64,000 nt of DNA from Symsagittifera roscoffensis (taxonomy: Eukaryota > Xenacoelomorpha > Acoela > Convolutidae): contig NC_087064.1 of the NCBI RefSeq assembly GCF_963678635.1, forward strand, positions 39,777,464 to 39,841,463, written 5' to 3'. Positions 44,521 to 56,467 of the stretch are shown here, one piece after another. The notes under the pieces were generated by a model, which was not told the origin of the DNA, made no database searches, and saw only the letters and a list, made by a program, of their open reading frames with translations. Both the position numbers and the translations under genes were made by a program. The stretch's first letter is position 1. The number at the start of each line of letters is the position of its first letter.

Positions 44521-46329
44521 GCCGACAACTTGGATCTCTACACCGCTCAAACTCCCATCCAACCAACCTCCACGATTCAATCCCAATAATCCCACTTTTT
44601 GCTTTCCCACCACCCGATTTTCCAACTATTAATATATCATCAAGCATGAATTCGGATACTAATTCAGATATTTCAGTTTTATACTCCATCTCACAACTTA
44701 ATAACTCTAATATAGAAACCCCTGACAAATTTGCAGACTTCGAACCATCTCCATTCAATAATTTTCAAACCAACTCCTCAGTTTTTTCAAAACCCCCTTT
44801 TCAACCAATCCCAATAAATAATCACTCCCATCCGTTTCTACTCCTTCTTATGCTTCGCAAGTAACCCCAACCTATTCTCCATTTCATCCCGACCGATCAT
44901 CTAATAATTCTCCAGATACCCCCCAAATCTCCCAAGAACTCGATAATTTTATCACCCTACAACAACAGTTAATACACCCTAACACCCTCACTATAAATCA
45001 AATTTCATCCACAATAGAATCCTCAAACCCACCTACTCCTACACCCTCCTCAGCTTACACTGCATCATTAGCACAATCATCCACATCCACCGAATCATCG
45101 AATAGCACACAACGAGCTTATCGCACTTTTAAAAGAAAATTCCCGAACCATCCATTCCCGACCAAACCAGGAACAGCCTGCGAATATATTAATCATCCAC
45201 ACCACACCAACACGAAAGGTGATTTCTAGCAATCACCTTACCCTCATTCCCACAATATACTTTAAACACACCTAACGACACTAACGACACACGTAGTTTT
45301 GTAGATGAACATGTTTTAATGCCCACACTTCACTGGACAGCATATTACCATTTTACTAATCCTCTTTGCCTGCCACTATCTAGTACTCATAACGATATAA
45401 AAAACAATAAAGATATGCTATATAGACTCACCACAACACTAACACCTAGACAATTTACTTATATAGGATATAAAAATCACTAAAAACATTCACTGCACCC
45501 CGAGCTAACGAATTTACAATAGAATATTACGACCATAATATCATCCGAGTTAATCTAGACCAATTTCTAGATGACGACCGCTTCGCTAACCCACAACTAA
45601 AAGAAAATTCTTCTTCAAAACGTCATATGTACTCACACTTAATATTTTTGATAGAAAATATGATCCCATCATTTCTGAAGCACTAAATGATATTCAAGCT
45701 TACGAAAGTTTTAAAGAAAAATTTCAGTTATTTTCACTAACTTTTCACTTCCTTGCACCACATGAACGCGATTTGCACTGTTCACACGACATTATGTTAC
45801 GCACTAAACAGACTCATACATATACATACTATCGCTTCAAACAAAATCATTTCGATTTACACACTCCATCAAGACAACCACACCATCGTTTTCAGTTTCT
45901 TAACTCGAAGTACACTTCACCATTTTTTCTTAATTTCACCTATTGCATCAAGGACACTAACCTCCACGGCATCCTCCGCAATTACGACCCAGTAACACAA
46001 ATGTATATATTTTGTCCCATCACGAAGACCTTCAACGCCCAAGAATCCAGACCCTTCCTTATCCCACATGAATTTATCCAGCCTATAGAAATCCCAATAT
46101 TAGAATTTATTCACAATACTAAATATAATCACAAAACATATAACCTCATTCAAAACACACCTCATGAGTTTGCAGTAGGCACCGAAGAACTAAAAACCAT
46201 TAAAGCACTTCAATTGCTTTGCCACTGCTCCAAACTAAAAACATCATTAGCATACTAGCAAAATTACTAACAACATCGGACATGATACACGACATCTTCC
46301 CCCACGGCTTTTTCCCAGACGATTAACAG
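44521..46329 (+). pseudogene. ORF4: unknown protein conserved between copies, frameshifted
   Basis: Begins near an ATG at 44517 with a Pro/Ser/Asn-rich part (IPLFAFPPPDFPTINISS). The frame shifts near 44820 and continues Ser/Thr-rich (ISQELDNFITLQQQ near 44930). Further shifts follow near 45225 and 45480. The last piece, about 45753-46258, is best conserved: TYCIKDTNLHGILRNYDPV, FIQPIEIPILEFIHNT and NLIQNTPHEF match the third copy at 57400-57700 (MHGPLRNYDPIRQKYIF, IIQPIEVLILEFFHNT). No known domain recognised. Conservation of the C-terminal part in two diverged copies argues for a real protein. Confidence 0.5.
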
Positions 46330-46414
46330 GTAAGTATAATTTAAAAATATTCTTAACTAATAAAATTAAATTATTACTAACCATTCTTTATTCATGTTTC
46401 TTTTACATTTCTAG
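46330..46414 (+). other. Small intron at the end of ORF4
   Basis: Donor CAG then GTAAGTAT at 46330, branch-like TACTAAC near 46375, acceptor TTTACATTTCTAG at 46414; 85 bp. An equivalent of 79 bp sits at 57763-57841 in the third copy with the same donor, TACTAACCATTCTTT and acceptor order. In this copy a TAA lies six bases upstream of the donor. Confidence 0.6.
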
Positions 46415-47888
46415 TCTTCATACCACGATCATCTGCAAAAAACAGAAAAGAAAAATAAAAAATAAACTTGTTAAAATTCTTCTAAACTTCATTAATATTT
46501 TACACAAGATAATATGATAAAATTCATACCAAATGTAGTAAATTAATTTATAAATTATTTCCCCATAAAGCAGTAAGTTTAATTACGATGAAAATTTATA
46601 ACTTTAAATTTCCCCCAAAAAAGCAGTAAAATTGAAATTCTCTGTAATAAATTGATAAAATGAAAATGCAGTACTAACCTTTTGATATTTTCATTCACTC
46701 GCACAAGAATTCTATCCAAACTCGCACAGCTCGCCCACGAAGAATTGTTTAAATAATGATTTTAAGTTTCAAGTTTTCACACTCAACAACTCTAACACAC
46801 GATAACAAGTTTCAAAATTTCCTTTAACCCGGTTGGAAAGGAATTATATACTAAACCAAACTAACCAACGAAGCTTACTAAACAACACAAATCATAAAAT
46901 ATCAGCATGACTAAGAAAAGAAAACCAACGGTACCCAAACCGGACTAACCCAGTTTAAAACTGGATAATTTATTCTTTTGAAGACTATTATAAAGTCTAA
47001 GAAAGAAATAATAAAACACAAAAAAGTCGCAAGACAAACCCATAACAAAAACAATTTGATTTTTGAAAAAAGGACACAACCAAAGAAACATAAGAAAGAC
47101 CAACATAAACCCAACATAAAACGTTATCACATAACAGGACCTCTCAAAGAAACCGCACGAAATCATACTCCCACTCCTGGCCTAACCCACCAGAGAGGAC
47201 GTCCTGATCATGCTCTATAGCCGGCCTAACCCATCACGCTACATCCACGCTTTGTGACCACACTTCTATTTTTAATAAGAGGTACTCAAGGGTGAGTAAC
47301 TCTTCAAAATAACCGAACTAAAACAAAATGCTTTTGTGAAAACAACTAACTAAATTCATGAATAAAAATCCGAACTAATAAAATTTTATAAAATGTAAAT
47401 CATACCTTGCAGTATATAGATCAACACACAACAACAAAGACGAACATCCAAAGACAAAATGATCCCATCACACTCGAACAAGAATGGCTAACCACAACCG
47501 ATATGCCGTCCACAATCACAACTCAAAGGATTTAGAGTACGACTTGACTTCGCAGAAAAGTACTTCATTGAACTAGACCAATGACCACCTCGATGTTCAA
47601 GTATACGTTCCACACGATCTCCACGCCATTCCCAGACGAGGTTGAACACAAAACAAGTTCTCTACATAATACAGAAAAACCGGTCATAACAAACCATTTT
47701 GAAATCAGATTGATTTCATTGGGAAACACAGTCGTTGTCAGAAGACGACACAACGATTGATGTCTCTAACTCCAGCGTCCTGGAACTTCTTTAACAAGAG
47801 GAACCGGACAAGAATATGATGTTCGCCAAATACCAACGTTCATCATCCATCCTTTGAATTGCAGAAAGATAATTCAAAAAACTCTGTA
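46415..47888 (+). other. 3' non-coding region of plus element
   Basis: No coding frame recognised. Repeated AGCAGTAAATT-like words occur at 46545-46670. Stretches near 46730 (CGCACAGCTCGCCCACGAAG) and 47175 (GGCCTAACCCACCAGA) are kept in the third copy at 58140 and 58600, so this untranslated region is conserved in the family. Confidence 0.5.
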
Positions 47889-47901
47889 AAAACCGGATGG
47901 G
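47889..47901 (+). promoter_or_regulatory. Probable polypurine tract
   Basis: AAACCGGATGGG directly precedes the 3' LTR; the third copy has AATCCGGATGGG at the same place. Likely primer site for plus-strand DNA synthesis, though it is short and contains CC and T. Confidence 0.5.
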
Positions 47902-48311
47902 TGGAAACTGATCTAAACTATATTTTATGATTGGATGAATTAGATATTTAACCACTGTAAAGTATTTAATATTAACCAATCATGATCCATCTAACTAACA
48001 ACCCACTTATTTGTAAGTGCTGAAATTACTTGTAATTTCAGCACCAGAGAGATTTGAATTTAACTTAGAAATTAGTTGTCTCTCTAAGAGAACTTCAGCA
48101 GCCGCAACAAACCAGTATACCCTAGATCTATTGAGCCTAGCAGAGACTAGTTAAACACCCTGAGACTAGAAAGTATAAGAGTAAGATTAGGATCGGTATT
48201 AGACTAAGAAGTTGCACGAATCTATCCGGCCGAAAATAAGACAGCGTGACGAGCAGACGGTGTACCCTATCCGAAATTACTCTATGAGTTAACCACATCG
48301 GACCAAACTCA
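47902..48311 (+). mobile_element. 3' LTR, plus element
   Basis: 410 bp, TGGAAACTGATC to CCAAACTCA, followed by CTAT (48312-48315), the target duplication. The palindrome is at 48017-48044, identical to that of the 5' LTR. Confidence 0.9.
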
Positions 48312-48315
48312 CTAT

Positions 48316-48698
48316 CACGTGTTGTTCAGATCCCTTTAAATGATCATTTTCGCTCTTTTTAAACGTTTTTTTGTTTTTGGCTCAGTTGGTACCATGGGTG
48401 AAGGTTGAATAAACAACGGTTCTAATGCATGAGTGAATTTTGATGAAAGGATTTTTGATGTTGATGATTCGAGCTTGAATTAACGGTAAGGTGTAAAAAT
48501 CACAAAACCAAGAACCTTGATTCATTCTCGCGCCCTGACTAACTTTGTTGCAAAATTTGTTTCCAACTATTAAACGGTTGAAATTTAGTTGAATTTTCTC
48601 AAAACTTAAGCTTAGGGCTCCAGAGAATTTTGGCAGGTTGAACCAAACATCAAAGAAAACTCCGACCGCGCTAATTTATGTTGAAGCGAATGGGACAT
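48316..48698. other. No recognised feature
   Basis: Unique sequence between the plus element's target duplication and the first tandem 1.7 kb unit. Nothing recognised. Confidence 0.5.
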
Positions 48699-50106
48699 AT
48701 TTTGCGGTTATCAGAGCGAAGGTTTGGCCAAACCAAAGAAACCAGGCTTGGCCTAGCTCGTGTACCCATTAATCGTCCAAGTTTTAACCTTTTTTTTTTA
48801 ACTCAACTCCTTGCCCGGGTCGAGTTCCCACACTTATTTCCAGACTTTGAAGATTGCGACGCATCCGGACCCAGGTCCAATTTGCATAGTCCGCCGAGAT
48901 TTTGAGTCTAAGCGCTCTGGGCATGACTCGCGAAAGTCGCGCTGCGGGTAGCAAAATTGCGCCTTGGCTAGCTAACATCTGGACCCTTGATTGCAAAAGT
49001 CGCACAATTTGGTCACGAAATTTCGGTAATTCCAGACATTCGCGACCCGCGGCGCTACTTTCTCGGCTCATATCCAGACTTTCCAGACTCAAAATCTCGA
49101 CGCGATTAAGGATTTTGGGTTTGGATCCTGATATGCGATGCGACTTTATGTCCAGACGTTTCCAGACCCAAGCTTTTGGCCATAGCCAGTTATTGAGCTT
49201 TTGTAGTTGTAGGTATTTAGTGGGCAGTGGTGGTTGTAGATAATTGTCACAATCTCTACTAGAGGGAAACTACTTACAACCAAGTCTACGTTGGTGCAAG
49301 CCAGTTTATTTTGAAATCAGATGCAAAACAATTTTTCACAAGTTATGTCGTGTTGGAATTGCAAATGAGAAGACAAGTAGAGTATAGTGGGTTTTCTCGG
49401 GCACCAGATTGCAAAATAAGTAAGTCAAACCGGAAAAAAAATTTTGAATATGAATAAAATAAACATTTTCAAATCCAAGCGAATTTTGAAAACAAATAAA
49501 CAGTCATATCTGGTCTCGCAAAATTAGAACAGTTCAGTGATTACAAGCTACCTTACCATAAAGCATCGCTTAATTTACCATAAAGGTTGCAAAAATAGGT
49601 CTCTGGTGGATAATTGCTCTCACATATCTCACGAACAAACTGAACCACCTCCAATTTCCTTGTCCGACAATTTGTTGATTTTTGAATCAGTCGCTTGCAC
49701 AAGTTGATTCATTCCACGTTTTCGTGTCTTCACAAAGGTAATCCTTATCTTTCTTTCCACCACACCAATGTCAACTCATTAAGAGTTTTGCGAATAACTA
49801 GAATACTTTAGCTAAAAAAGACGCGTTGGCATTCTTTGTATTTTCTTACCTCAGGCCCGCCGAGTTAAAAGGCAGTCGAGAGTTGAAGCAAGACAACGGT
49901 TGCATAAGCAATATCGTACAAAAAAAACTAGAATTACAAAACTGATGAGCGTTACTTGAGTAGTGTAAGAAAAAACTCAATAGCGAGCGTAAACAGATCT
50001 CTAACTTGAACATCCAAGATTGTTCAGGAAATTCGTAAAATTGTCAAATCAAATGAAAGTGTGTTTTAAATGATTCCTATAATTTTTTTTCTGTCTGTTT
50101 TACCAA

Positions 50107-50354
50107 TGGAACCAACACTAAACCAGTATTTACATTTAGATATAAATGCAATAATTTTACTGATAAAACGATCACTATAAAATACTACTAACAGGCAATT
50201 ATATTCCATCTCTAACATTGACATTTATTTGTAAGTGCTGAAACTACATGTAGTTTCAGCACCAGAACAATTTGAATAAATCTTAGACCACAGTTGTTTT
50301 CCTTCTGGATAAACTCCAAGAACTATACCGCGAAAACCAGTATACACTAGATCT
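50107..50354 (+). mobile_element. Truncated LTR at end of tandem unit 1
   Basis: Begins TGGAACCAACAC and contains the palindrome GTGCTGAAACTAC-AT-GTAGTTTCAGCAC (50235-50262). It stops at CACTAGATCTATT, about 248 bp into the LTR, where the next unit begins. Closest in this window to the LTR at 59316. Confidence 0.8.
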
Positions 50355-51817
50355 ATTTTGCGGTTATCAGAGCGAAGTTTTGGCCAAACCAAAGAAGCCA
50401 GGCTTGGCCTAGCTCGTGTACCCATTAATCGTCCAAGTTTTAACCTTTTTTTAAAACTCAACTCCTTGCCCGGATCGAGTTCCCACACTTATTTCCAGAC
50501 TTTGAAGATTGCGACGCATCCGGATCCAGGTCCAATTTGCATAGTCCGCCGAGACTTTGAGTCTAAGCGCTCTGGGCATGACTCGCGAAAGTCGCGCTGC
50601 GGGTAGCAAAATTGCGCCTTGGCTAGCTATCTGGACCCTTGATTGCAAAAGTTGCACAATTTGGTCACGAAAGTCTGTACATGGGTCCTGAAAGTCTAAA
50701 TACACATTTTCCATACTTTCTTGGCCAAATTTCGGTAATTCGAGACATTCGAGACCCGCGGCTCTACTTTCTCCGCTCATATCCAGACTTTCCAGACTCA
50801 AAATCTCGACGCGATTAAGTATTTTGGGTTTGGATCCTGATATGCGATGCGACTTTATGTCCAGACGTTTCCAGACCCAAGCTTTTGGCCATAGCCAGTT
50901 ATTGAGCTGTGGGAGTTGTAGGTATTTAGTGGGCATTGGTGGTTGTAGATAATTGTCACGATCTCTACTAGAGGGAAGCTACTTACAACCAAGTCTACGT
51001 TGGTGCACGCCAGTTTATTTCGAAATCAGATGCAAAACAATTTTTCACAAGTTATGTCGTGTTGGAATTGCAAATGAGAAGACAAGTAGAGTATAGTGGG
51101 TTTTTCTCGGGCACCAGATTGCAAAATAAGTAAGTCCAACCGGAAAAAAAATTTTTGAATTTGATTAAAATAAACATTTTCAAATCCAAGCGCACTTTGA
51201 AAACAAATAAACAGTCATATCTGGTCTCGCAAAATTAGAACAGTTCAGTGATTACAAGCTACCTTACCATAAAGCATCGCTTAATTTACCATAAAGGTTG
51301 CAAAAATAGGTCTCTGGTGGATAATTGCTCTCACATATCTCACGAACAAACTGAACCACCTCCAATTTCCTTGTCCGACAATTTGTTGATTTTTGAATCA
51401 GTCGCTTGCACAAGTTGATTCATTCCACGTTTTCGTGTCTTCACAAAGGTAATCCTTATCTTTCTTTCCACCACACCAATGTCAACTCATTAAGAGTTTT
51501 GCGAATAACTAGAATACTTTAGCTAAAAAAGACGCGTTGGCATTCTTTGTATTTTCTTACCTCAGGCCCGCCGAGTTAAAAGGCAGTCGAGAGTTGAAGC
51601 AAGACAACGGTTGCATAAGCAATATCGTACAAAAAAAACTAGAATTACAAAACTGATGAGCGTTACTTGAGTAGTGTAAGAAAAAACTCAATAGCGAGCG
51701 TAAACAGATCTCTAACTTGAACATCCAAGATTGTTCAGGAAATTCGTAAAATTGTCAAATCAAATGAAAGTGTGTTTTAAATGATTCCTATAATTTTTTT
51801 TCTGTCTGTTTTACCAA

Positions 51818-52065
51818 TGGAACCAACACTAAACCAGTATTTACATTTAGATATAAATGCAATAATTTTACTGATAAAACGATCACTATAAAATACTACT
51901 AACAGGCAATTATATTCCATCTCTAACATTGACATTTATTTGTAAGTGCTGAAACTACATGTAGTTTCAGCACCAGAACAATTTGAATAAATCTTAGACC
52001 ACAGTTGTTTTCCTTCTGGATAAACTCCAAGAACTATACCGCGAAAACCAGTATACACTAGATCT
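51818..52065 (+). mobile_element. Truncated LTR at end of tandem unit 2
   Basis: Copy of 50107-50354 at an offset of 1,711 bp, with the palindrome at 51946-51973 and the same truncation point. Confidence 0.8.
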
Positions 52066-53007
52066 ATTTTGCGGTTATCAGAGCGAAGTTTTGGCCAAAC
52101 CAAAGAAGCCAGGCTTGGCCTAGCTCGTGTACCCATTAATCGTCCAAGTTTTAACCTTTTTTTAAAACTCAACTCCTTGCCCGGATCGAGTTCCCACACT
52201 TATTTCCAGACTTTGAAGATTGCGACGCATCCGGATCCAGGTCCAATTTGCATAGTCCGCCGAGACTTTGAGTCTAAGCGCTCTGGGCATGACTCGCGAA
52301 AGTCGCGCTGCGGGTAGCAAAATTGCGCCTTGGCTAGCTATCTGGACCCTTGATTGCAAAAGTTGCACAATTTGGTCACGAAAGTCTGTACATGGGTCCT
52401 GAAAGTCTAAATACACATTTTCCATACTTTCTTGGCCAAATTTCGGTAATTCGAGACATTCGAGACCCGCGGCTCTACTTTCTCCGCTCATATCCAGACT
52501 TTCCAGACTCAAAATCTCGACGCGATTAAGTATTTTGGGTTTGGATCCTGATATGCGATGCGACTTTATTTCCAGACGTTTCCAGACCCAAGCTTTTGGC
52601 CATAGCCAGTTATTGAGCTGTGGTAGTTGTAGGTATTTAGTGGGCAGTGGTGGTTGTAGATAATTGTCACGATCACTACTAGAGGGAAGCTACTTACAAC
52701 CAAGTCTACGTTGGTGCACGCCAGTTTATTTCGAAATCAGATGCAAAACAATTTTTCACAAGTTATGTCGTGTTGGAATTGCAAATGAGAAGACAAGTAG
52801 AGTATAGTGGGTTTTTCTCGGGCACCAGATTGCAAAATAAGTAAGTCCAACCGGAAAAAAAAATTTTGAATTTAATTAAAATAAACATTTTCAAATCCAA
52901 GCGCACTTTGAAAACAAATAAACAGTCATATCTGGTCTCGCAAAATTACAAGAGTTCAGTGATTACAAGCTATCTTACCATAAAGCATCGCTTAATTTAC
53001 CATAAAG

Positions 53008-53380
53008 AACATGATTTTTTTAATCGAAGTTTCGTTAGGTTTCAGTATAGCTTTAGATAGTTTTCTCGTTGAATCAAACCTATAAAATAATAATCAAAAC
53101 CTCTAAAACATCTAAGAAACGCAAATATCGACAAAATCGACCTCAAAAAATTCGTGCGCCAAAATTTTTTTTTGAAAGTTACCATTTTACTATCTGAAAC
53201 CTACTATCTGAATACATTGGGAAACATATTCCCTATCTTAATACATTGGGAAGTCTATAGCCCATGTTAATACATAGGGTGACGATCGGATAGTCAACCG
53301 CCTATGTTAATACATGAGGTCGTCACCCACCCCCGCCCCCTTCCACTTCTCCTCATCCTTCTATTACTAGTAGCAGTTAA
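53008..53380. other. Spacer with short TTAATACATTGGG-type repeats
   Basis: No gene. At about 53205-53320, four related words (TACATTGGGAA, TACATTGGGAA, TACATAGGGTG, TACATGAGGTC) recur every 30-45 bp, mostly preceded by TTAA. Confidence 0.5.
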
Positions 53381-53716
53381 CATGAACCTACTGGATTTGC
53401 AGGTCAGTTATAACAAATTCCAACTCCACTTACCCATTCAGTAGCAGTTAACATGCAACAAATAAAAAAAGCATAAAATTACACAAGTTTAATCAAAAAT
53501 GCAGAGACCTTGCCTGAAAATTGCTCTAAAATAGCATAAAATCAAACCAGTTTCTGTTTGTCAGCTCATAACCCGCACCTAGAAAATGTTCTAACCGAGA
53601 TCTGAAATTACTTTTTTCAGATCTCAATTTCAGATCTGAAAAGGTTTGTAACACGTTTACGTAACGACTGGGTTATTTCAGATCTGAAAAGCTGTTTTCC
53701 GTGGTTATTTAAGATC
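53381..53716 (+). repeat. Chimeric leader shared with 61801-63013
   Basis: CATGAACCTACTGGATTTGC at the start matches the end of the signal-peptide exon at 61801-61822, followed by its donor GTCAGT. The following 270 bp match 62745-63013. It ends at AGATCTACTTAGC, where integrase-derived sequence begins in both copies. AGATCTGAAA occurs repeatedly, including a perfect palindrome GAGATCTGAAA/TTTCAGATCTC near 53600-53629. Confidence 0.8.
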
Positions 53717-54650
53717 TACTTAGCTTATAACTCACAGATAACAACAACTCTAGGATTACCACCTTATGAAATGGCATTCAAACAAAAACCACGGAAACCA
53801 ATAATGTTCACAGCAAATTCCTCAAAAAAAACACAAGTTCATTGCCAACCTACTACAGAATCAATTTGTTATAATTTACCGTTACATACGCACAATGAAG
53901 ATCATTTTCATCACCCGCAAATCCTAGAATTAGCCTCCGGAACACTTATGAAATGGATTTTAAATAAAGATAAAAAACGCAACGAAATTTATCAATAAAA
54001 GCCAACAACGTATTACAACGACAAATTATTCAATCACAGTTTAGTTCACGATTCACACCAGCTACAAACTTAAAAATTGAAATGTAGGTCCTAATACCAA
54101 ACTTTGTAACAAAAAAAAGAATATCTAGAAATTTATAACCAATCTGAAAAGAACGATTTCAGAATTTTGACGAAGCCACTGATGTAACATACAAACTTAT
54201 TGATTCAAATAAAAAAGAAATCGTTCAACACCGAAATAATTTTTAAACATATTAATCAAAAGAATACGTTCTTCGCGAGGTAACACATTTATACTCCTTT
54301 ACAGGAATAAAGGTTGTCCACGACAACTGAGATGATTGTCACTAACAAAATCAAGATATAAATTGTTCGACACAATTATTGGAATCAAAAAGTATAGAAA
54401 TTTAGAAACCCAAGCAAAATCTCAAAAAATCAGTAAAAAACAATTACCTCAAAAACAAACAAAATTTCGCAAAACTAGAGGAAAAAACATATCCACAAGA
54501 AGCAAAAGAAAAATATCAACAATTACAATCATCACGGCTCTGAAGTCAACCAAGGAAAAATATGAAACTGTCATCACACAATCTAAAATATTAAAGAAAG
54601 TTGAATTTCAGAATTCCTTTCCAATCAATTTATCGTTTTACACAACTTAA
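53717..54650 (+). pseudogene. Integrase C-terminal remnant, third copy
   Basis: Open piece 53771-53998 carries FKQKPRKPIMFTANSSKK and NLPLHTHNEDHFHHPQIL, matching the plus integrase after its catalytic Glu. Stops follow at 53996 and beyond, then an SH3-like remnant and the Lys/Gln-rich tail (54336-54650). No catalytic residues remain. Confidence 0.75.
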
Positions 54651-55445
54651 ACGTAGAAAGATCTTCTTTTCTTTATCATATTTCATGTTAACACTCTTAA
54701 ATATTAGTTCAGTTTCAGCCTATCAGAATTTTTTAAATATCGCCCCATTGTGACACCACTTCATTAGCCGACACATTGCTCACTTCAAACACAGTTGAAA
54801 CTATAACTTAACGACCTCCAGGCCAAAAATAAGTAACAAGCTTTTATTTGATAACTGATATAAACAAATTCTAAATGTTACAACCCCTCCCCTATCAACC
54901 AAATCAAAAATCAACAATACTTTCTCAACTTACACTCCACATTTCCCCTGTGGAAAAATATTTAAAAAACCTAAAGAAAAAATACGACATGACAATTTAG
55001 TCTAAAGTAGATATAACTACTGAATACCCCCAATCAGCGATTAAATAAATCAAAACTAAGAAGCCCATTCCTGGACCTTCAGACTTGCCCTCTCGCGGAA
55101 TTGCCCATTTCCAACCCACTTGTCAAAAATCAATAAACAATTCGACCATACTCAACTTTTGACTCGGAAAACAAAAATAAAGTCGACGAAACGAATCGTT
55201 TCTCAAATGCTTCTCTCTCAAACATTCGACATCTCAAGATAGTGATATCAGAAATTTTTTTCATTTTTCACAACTTTTTTTCAATTTAGTAAATTTTTAT
55301 CGTAGACACCCTTAAAACTTTCCTCTTCCTCCTCATAATTTTTTTGCAGTTTTTTTTGTATTTTTTTCTTCCCTCACAAAAGCCTACCTCAACTTCTTAA
55401 AAATCCTGGACCGCCTTCTCAGGTACGATATTTCAACAAGTGTCT

Positions 55446-56467
55446 AAATGTTGAAACATTTAGTGAACAAGAAAAAATCTTTCTTCGTTAAATTATTTTT
55501 GTCATATTCCTAGTTTCCCTAATTTTACTAAATGTATATGTAAAAAAGGCAATAATCACGTTTTCACTAGTAACAATCCTCTTAATTCTTTTCATAGAAG
55601 AATCATATAAACAATATAAGAAAATGAATTATTCAAATATTTCAATATTGCTAATCAACAACCAACAGAACAATCCTCACCGACTACGACATCCCAGGAA
55701 CTTCCAACAATACCAATGTCTAGTCGAATAAACAAACCCCAGTCATCAATACGCATTTAATTTCAAAACATCCCTATTCATTTGAAGAAAACAGGCGTTA
55801 CGATCAGAAACTTTAATACCCCTAGTCCGCCATGCACCTCTAAGCGAACCGCAATACAAACCAACATACAACATCTAACCTTCTCTCCAACAAGACATTA
55901 ATAGAACAAGACATCCTAGTCAAAACCAAAATCAAACATTTGCAATAGATAGACAAATAATCATTCCCAGACGAAATAGAAATTTTACAACACCCAGAGT
56001 TCATATTACTATACCGTCATCACCATCACCAAATCCTCTAGACCTTTCCATTAACACAATTCAAAGTACCCCCCCACCAGTACAAATTTTTTCACAACAA
56101 AGTGCTCCAAACATACCATCGGATTACTTGGGATCAACCCCCACATCTGAACAAGTTCGTGAAAATCCATTTAGCACCCCAACTTCAACGCAACTTCTCC
56201 CATATTAGATGACACAAGCTTTCACTCAAGATGAGCCAAACTTAGTAAATATCCCTTCAGATATCTCATCCGGTACATCTTTGTCACTACCAGAAATTTT
56301 ATCACTTCCTTCAACAATAGGTCAAACTCCAACTACAACATTTCCACTAAATTTCCCTACAAATTTTGCTCCCCTATTTATCACAACAGACGCAACTTCA
56401 ATCCTCTCCCCAATGACAAGTGACCAAACCGACCCCTCTAGCCCCATCAATGAAGAATTACAGTAGG
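55446..56467 (+). pseudogene. Membrane/proline-rich ORF, third copy
   Basis: Homologue of 40575-41366: a hydrophobic start (about 55460-55600, including KKAIITFSLVTILLILF-like codons), then a Pro/Ser/Thr-rich part. The final open piece 56209-56466 has PNLVNIPSDISSGTSLSLPE. A single TAG at 56464-56466 separates this from ELENFVTLQQKF, which belongs to ORF4. The two ORFs are thus contiguous and nearly in frame here, with no env-like insert between them. Confidence 0.55.

Larger units (their letters stand above)
29677..48311 (+). mobile_element. Giant (18.6 kb) gypsy-like LTR retrotransposon with env-like and extra ORFs
   Basis: Complete from LTR to LTR: 410 bp LTRs at 29677-30086 and 47902-48311 with 8 differences by eye (2%), both running TGGAA to ACTCA, flanked by CTAT on each side. 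The internal order is primer site, 68-codon ORF, hairpins, 153-codon ORF, gag, protease, RT, RNase H, integrase, membrane/Pro-rich ORF, env-like region, ORF4, polypurine tract. Integrase after RNase H places it in Ty3/gypsy. Typical nematode gypsy elements are roughly half this length. Stops and frameshifts in gag, protease, RNase H and the integrase junction suggest it cannot move by itself. Confidence 0.9.
48699..53007. repeat. Three tandem copies of a 1.7 kb unit
   Basis: Units start at ATTTTGCGGTTATCAGAGCG: 48699-50354, 50355-52065 and 52066-53007 (last one partial). Units 2 and 3 are offset by 1,711 bp and almost identical. Unit 1 lacks about 55 bp near 49018. Each unit holds a GC-rich part with CCAGAC and GCGAC words (the source of long spurious frames on both strands) and an AT-rich part. 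Units 1 and 2 end in a truncated LTR. No gene recognised inside. Confidence 0.9.

Noticed and set aside
48784-52512. Frames of 80-160 codons on both strands in the 1.7 kb units
   Set aside because: GC-rich repeat-derived sequence without domains. The same frame recurs only because the unit is tandemly repeated, and the truncated LTR supplies part of it.
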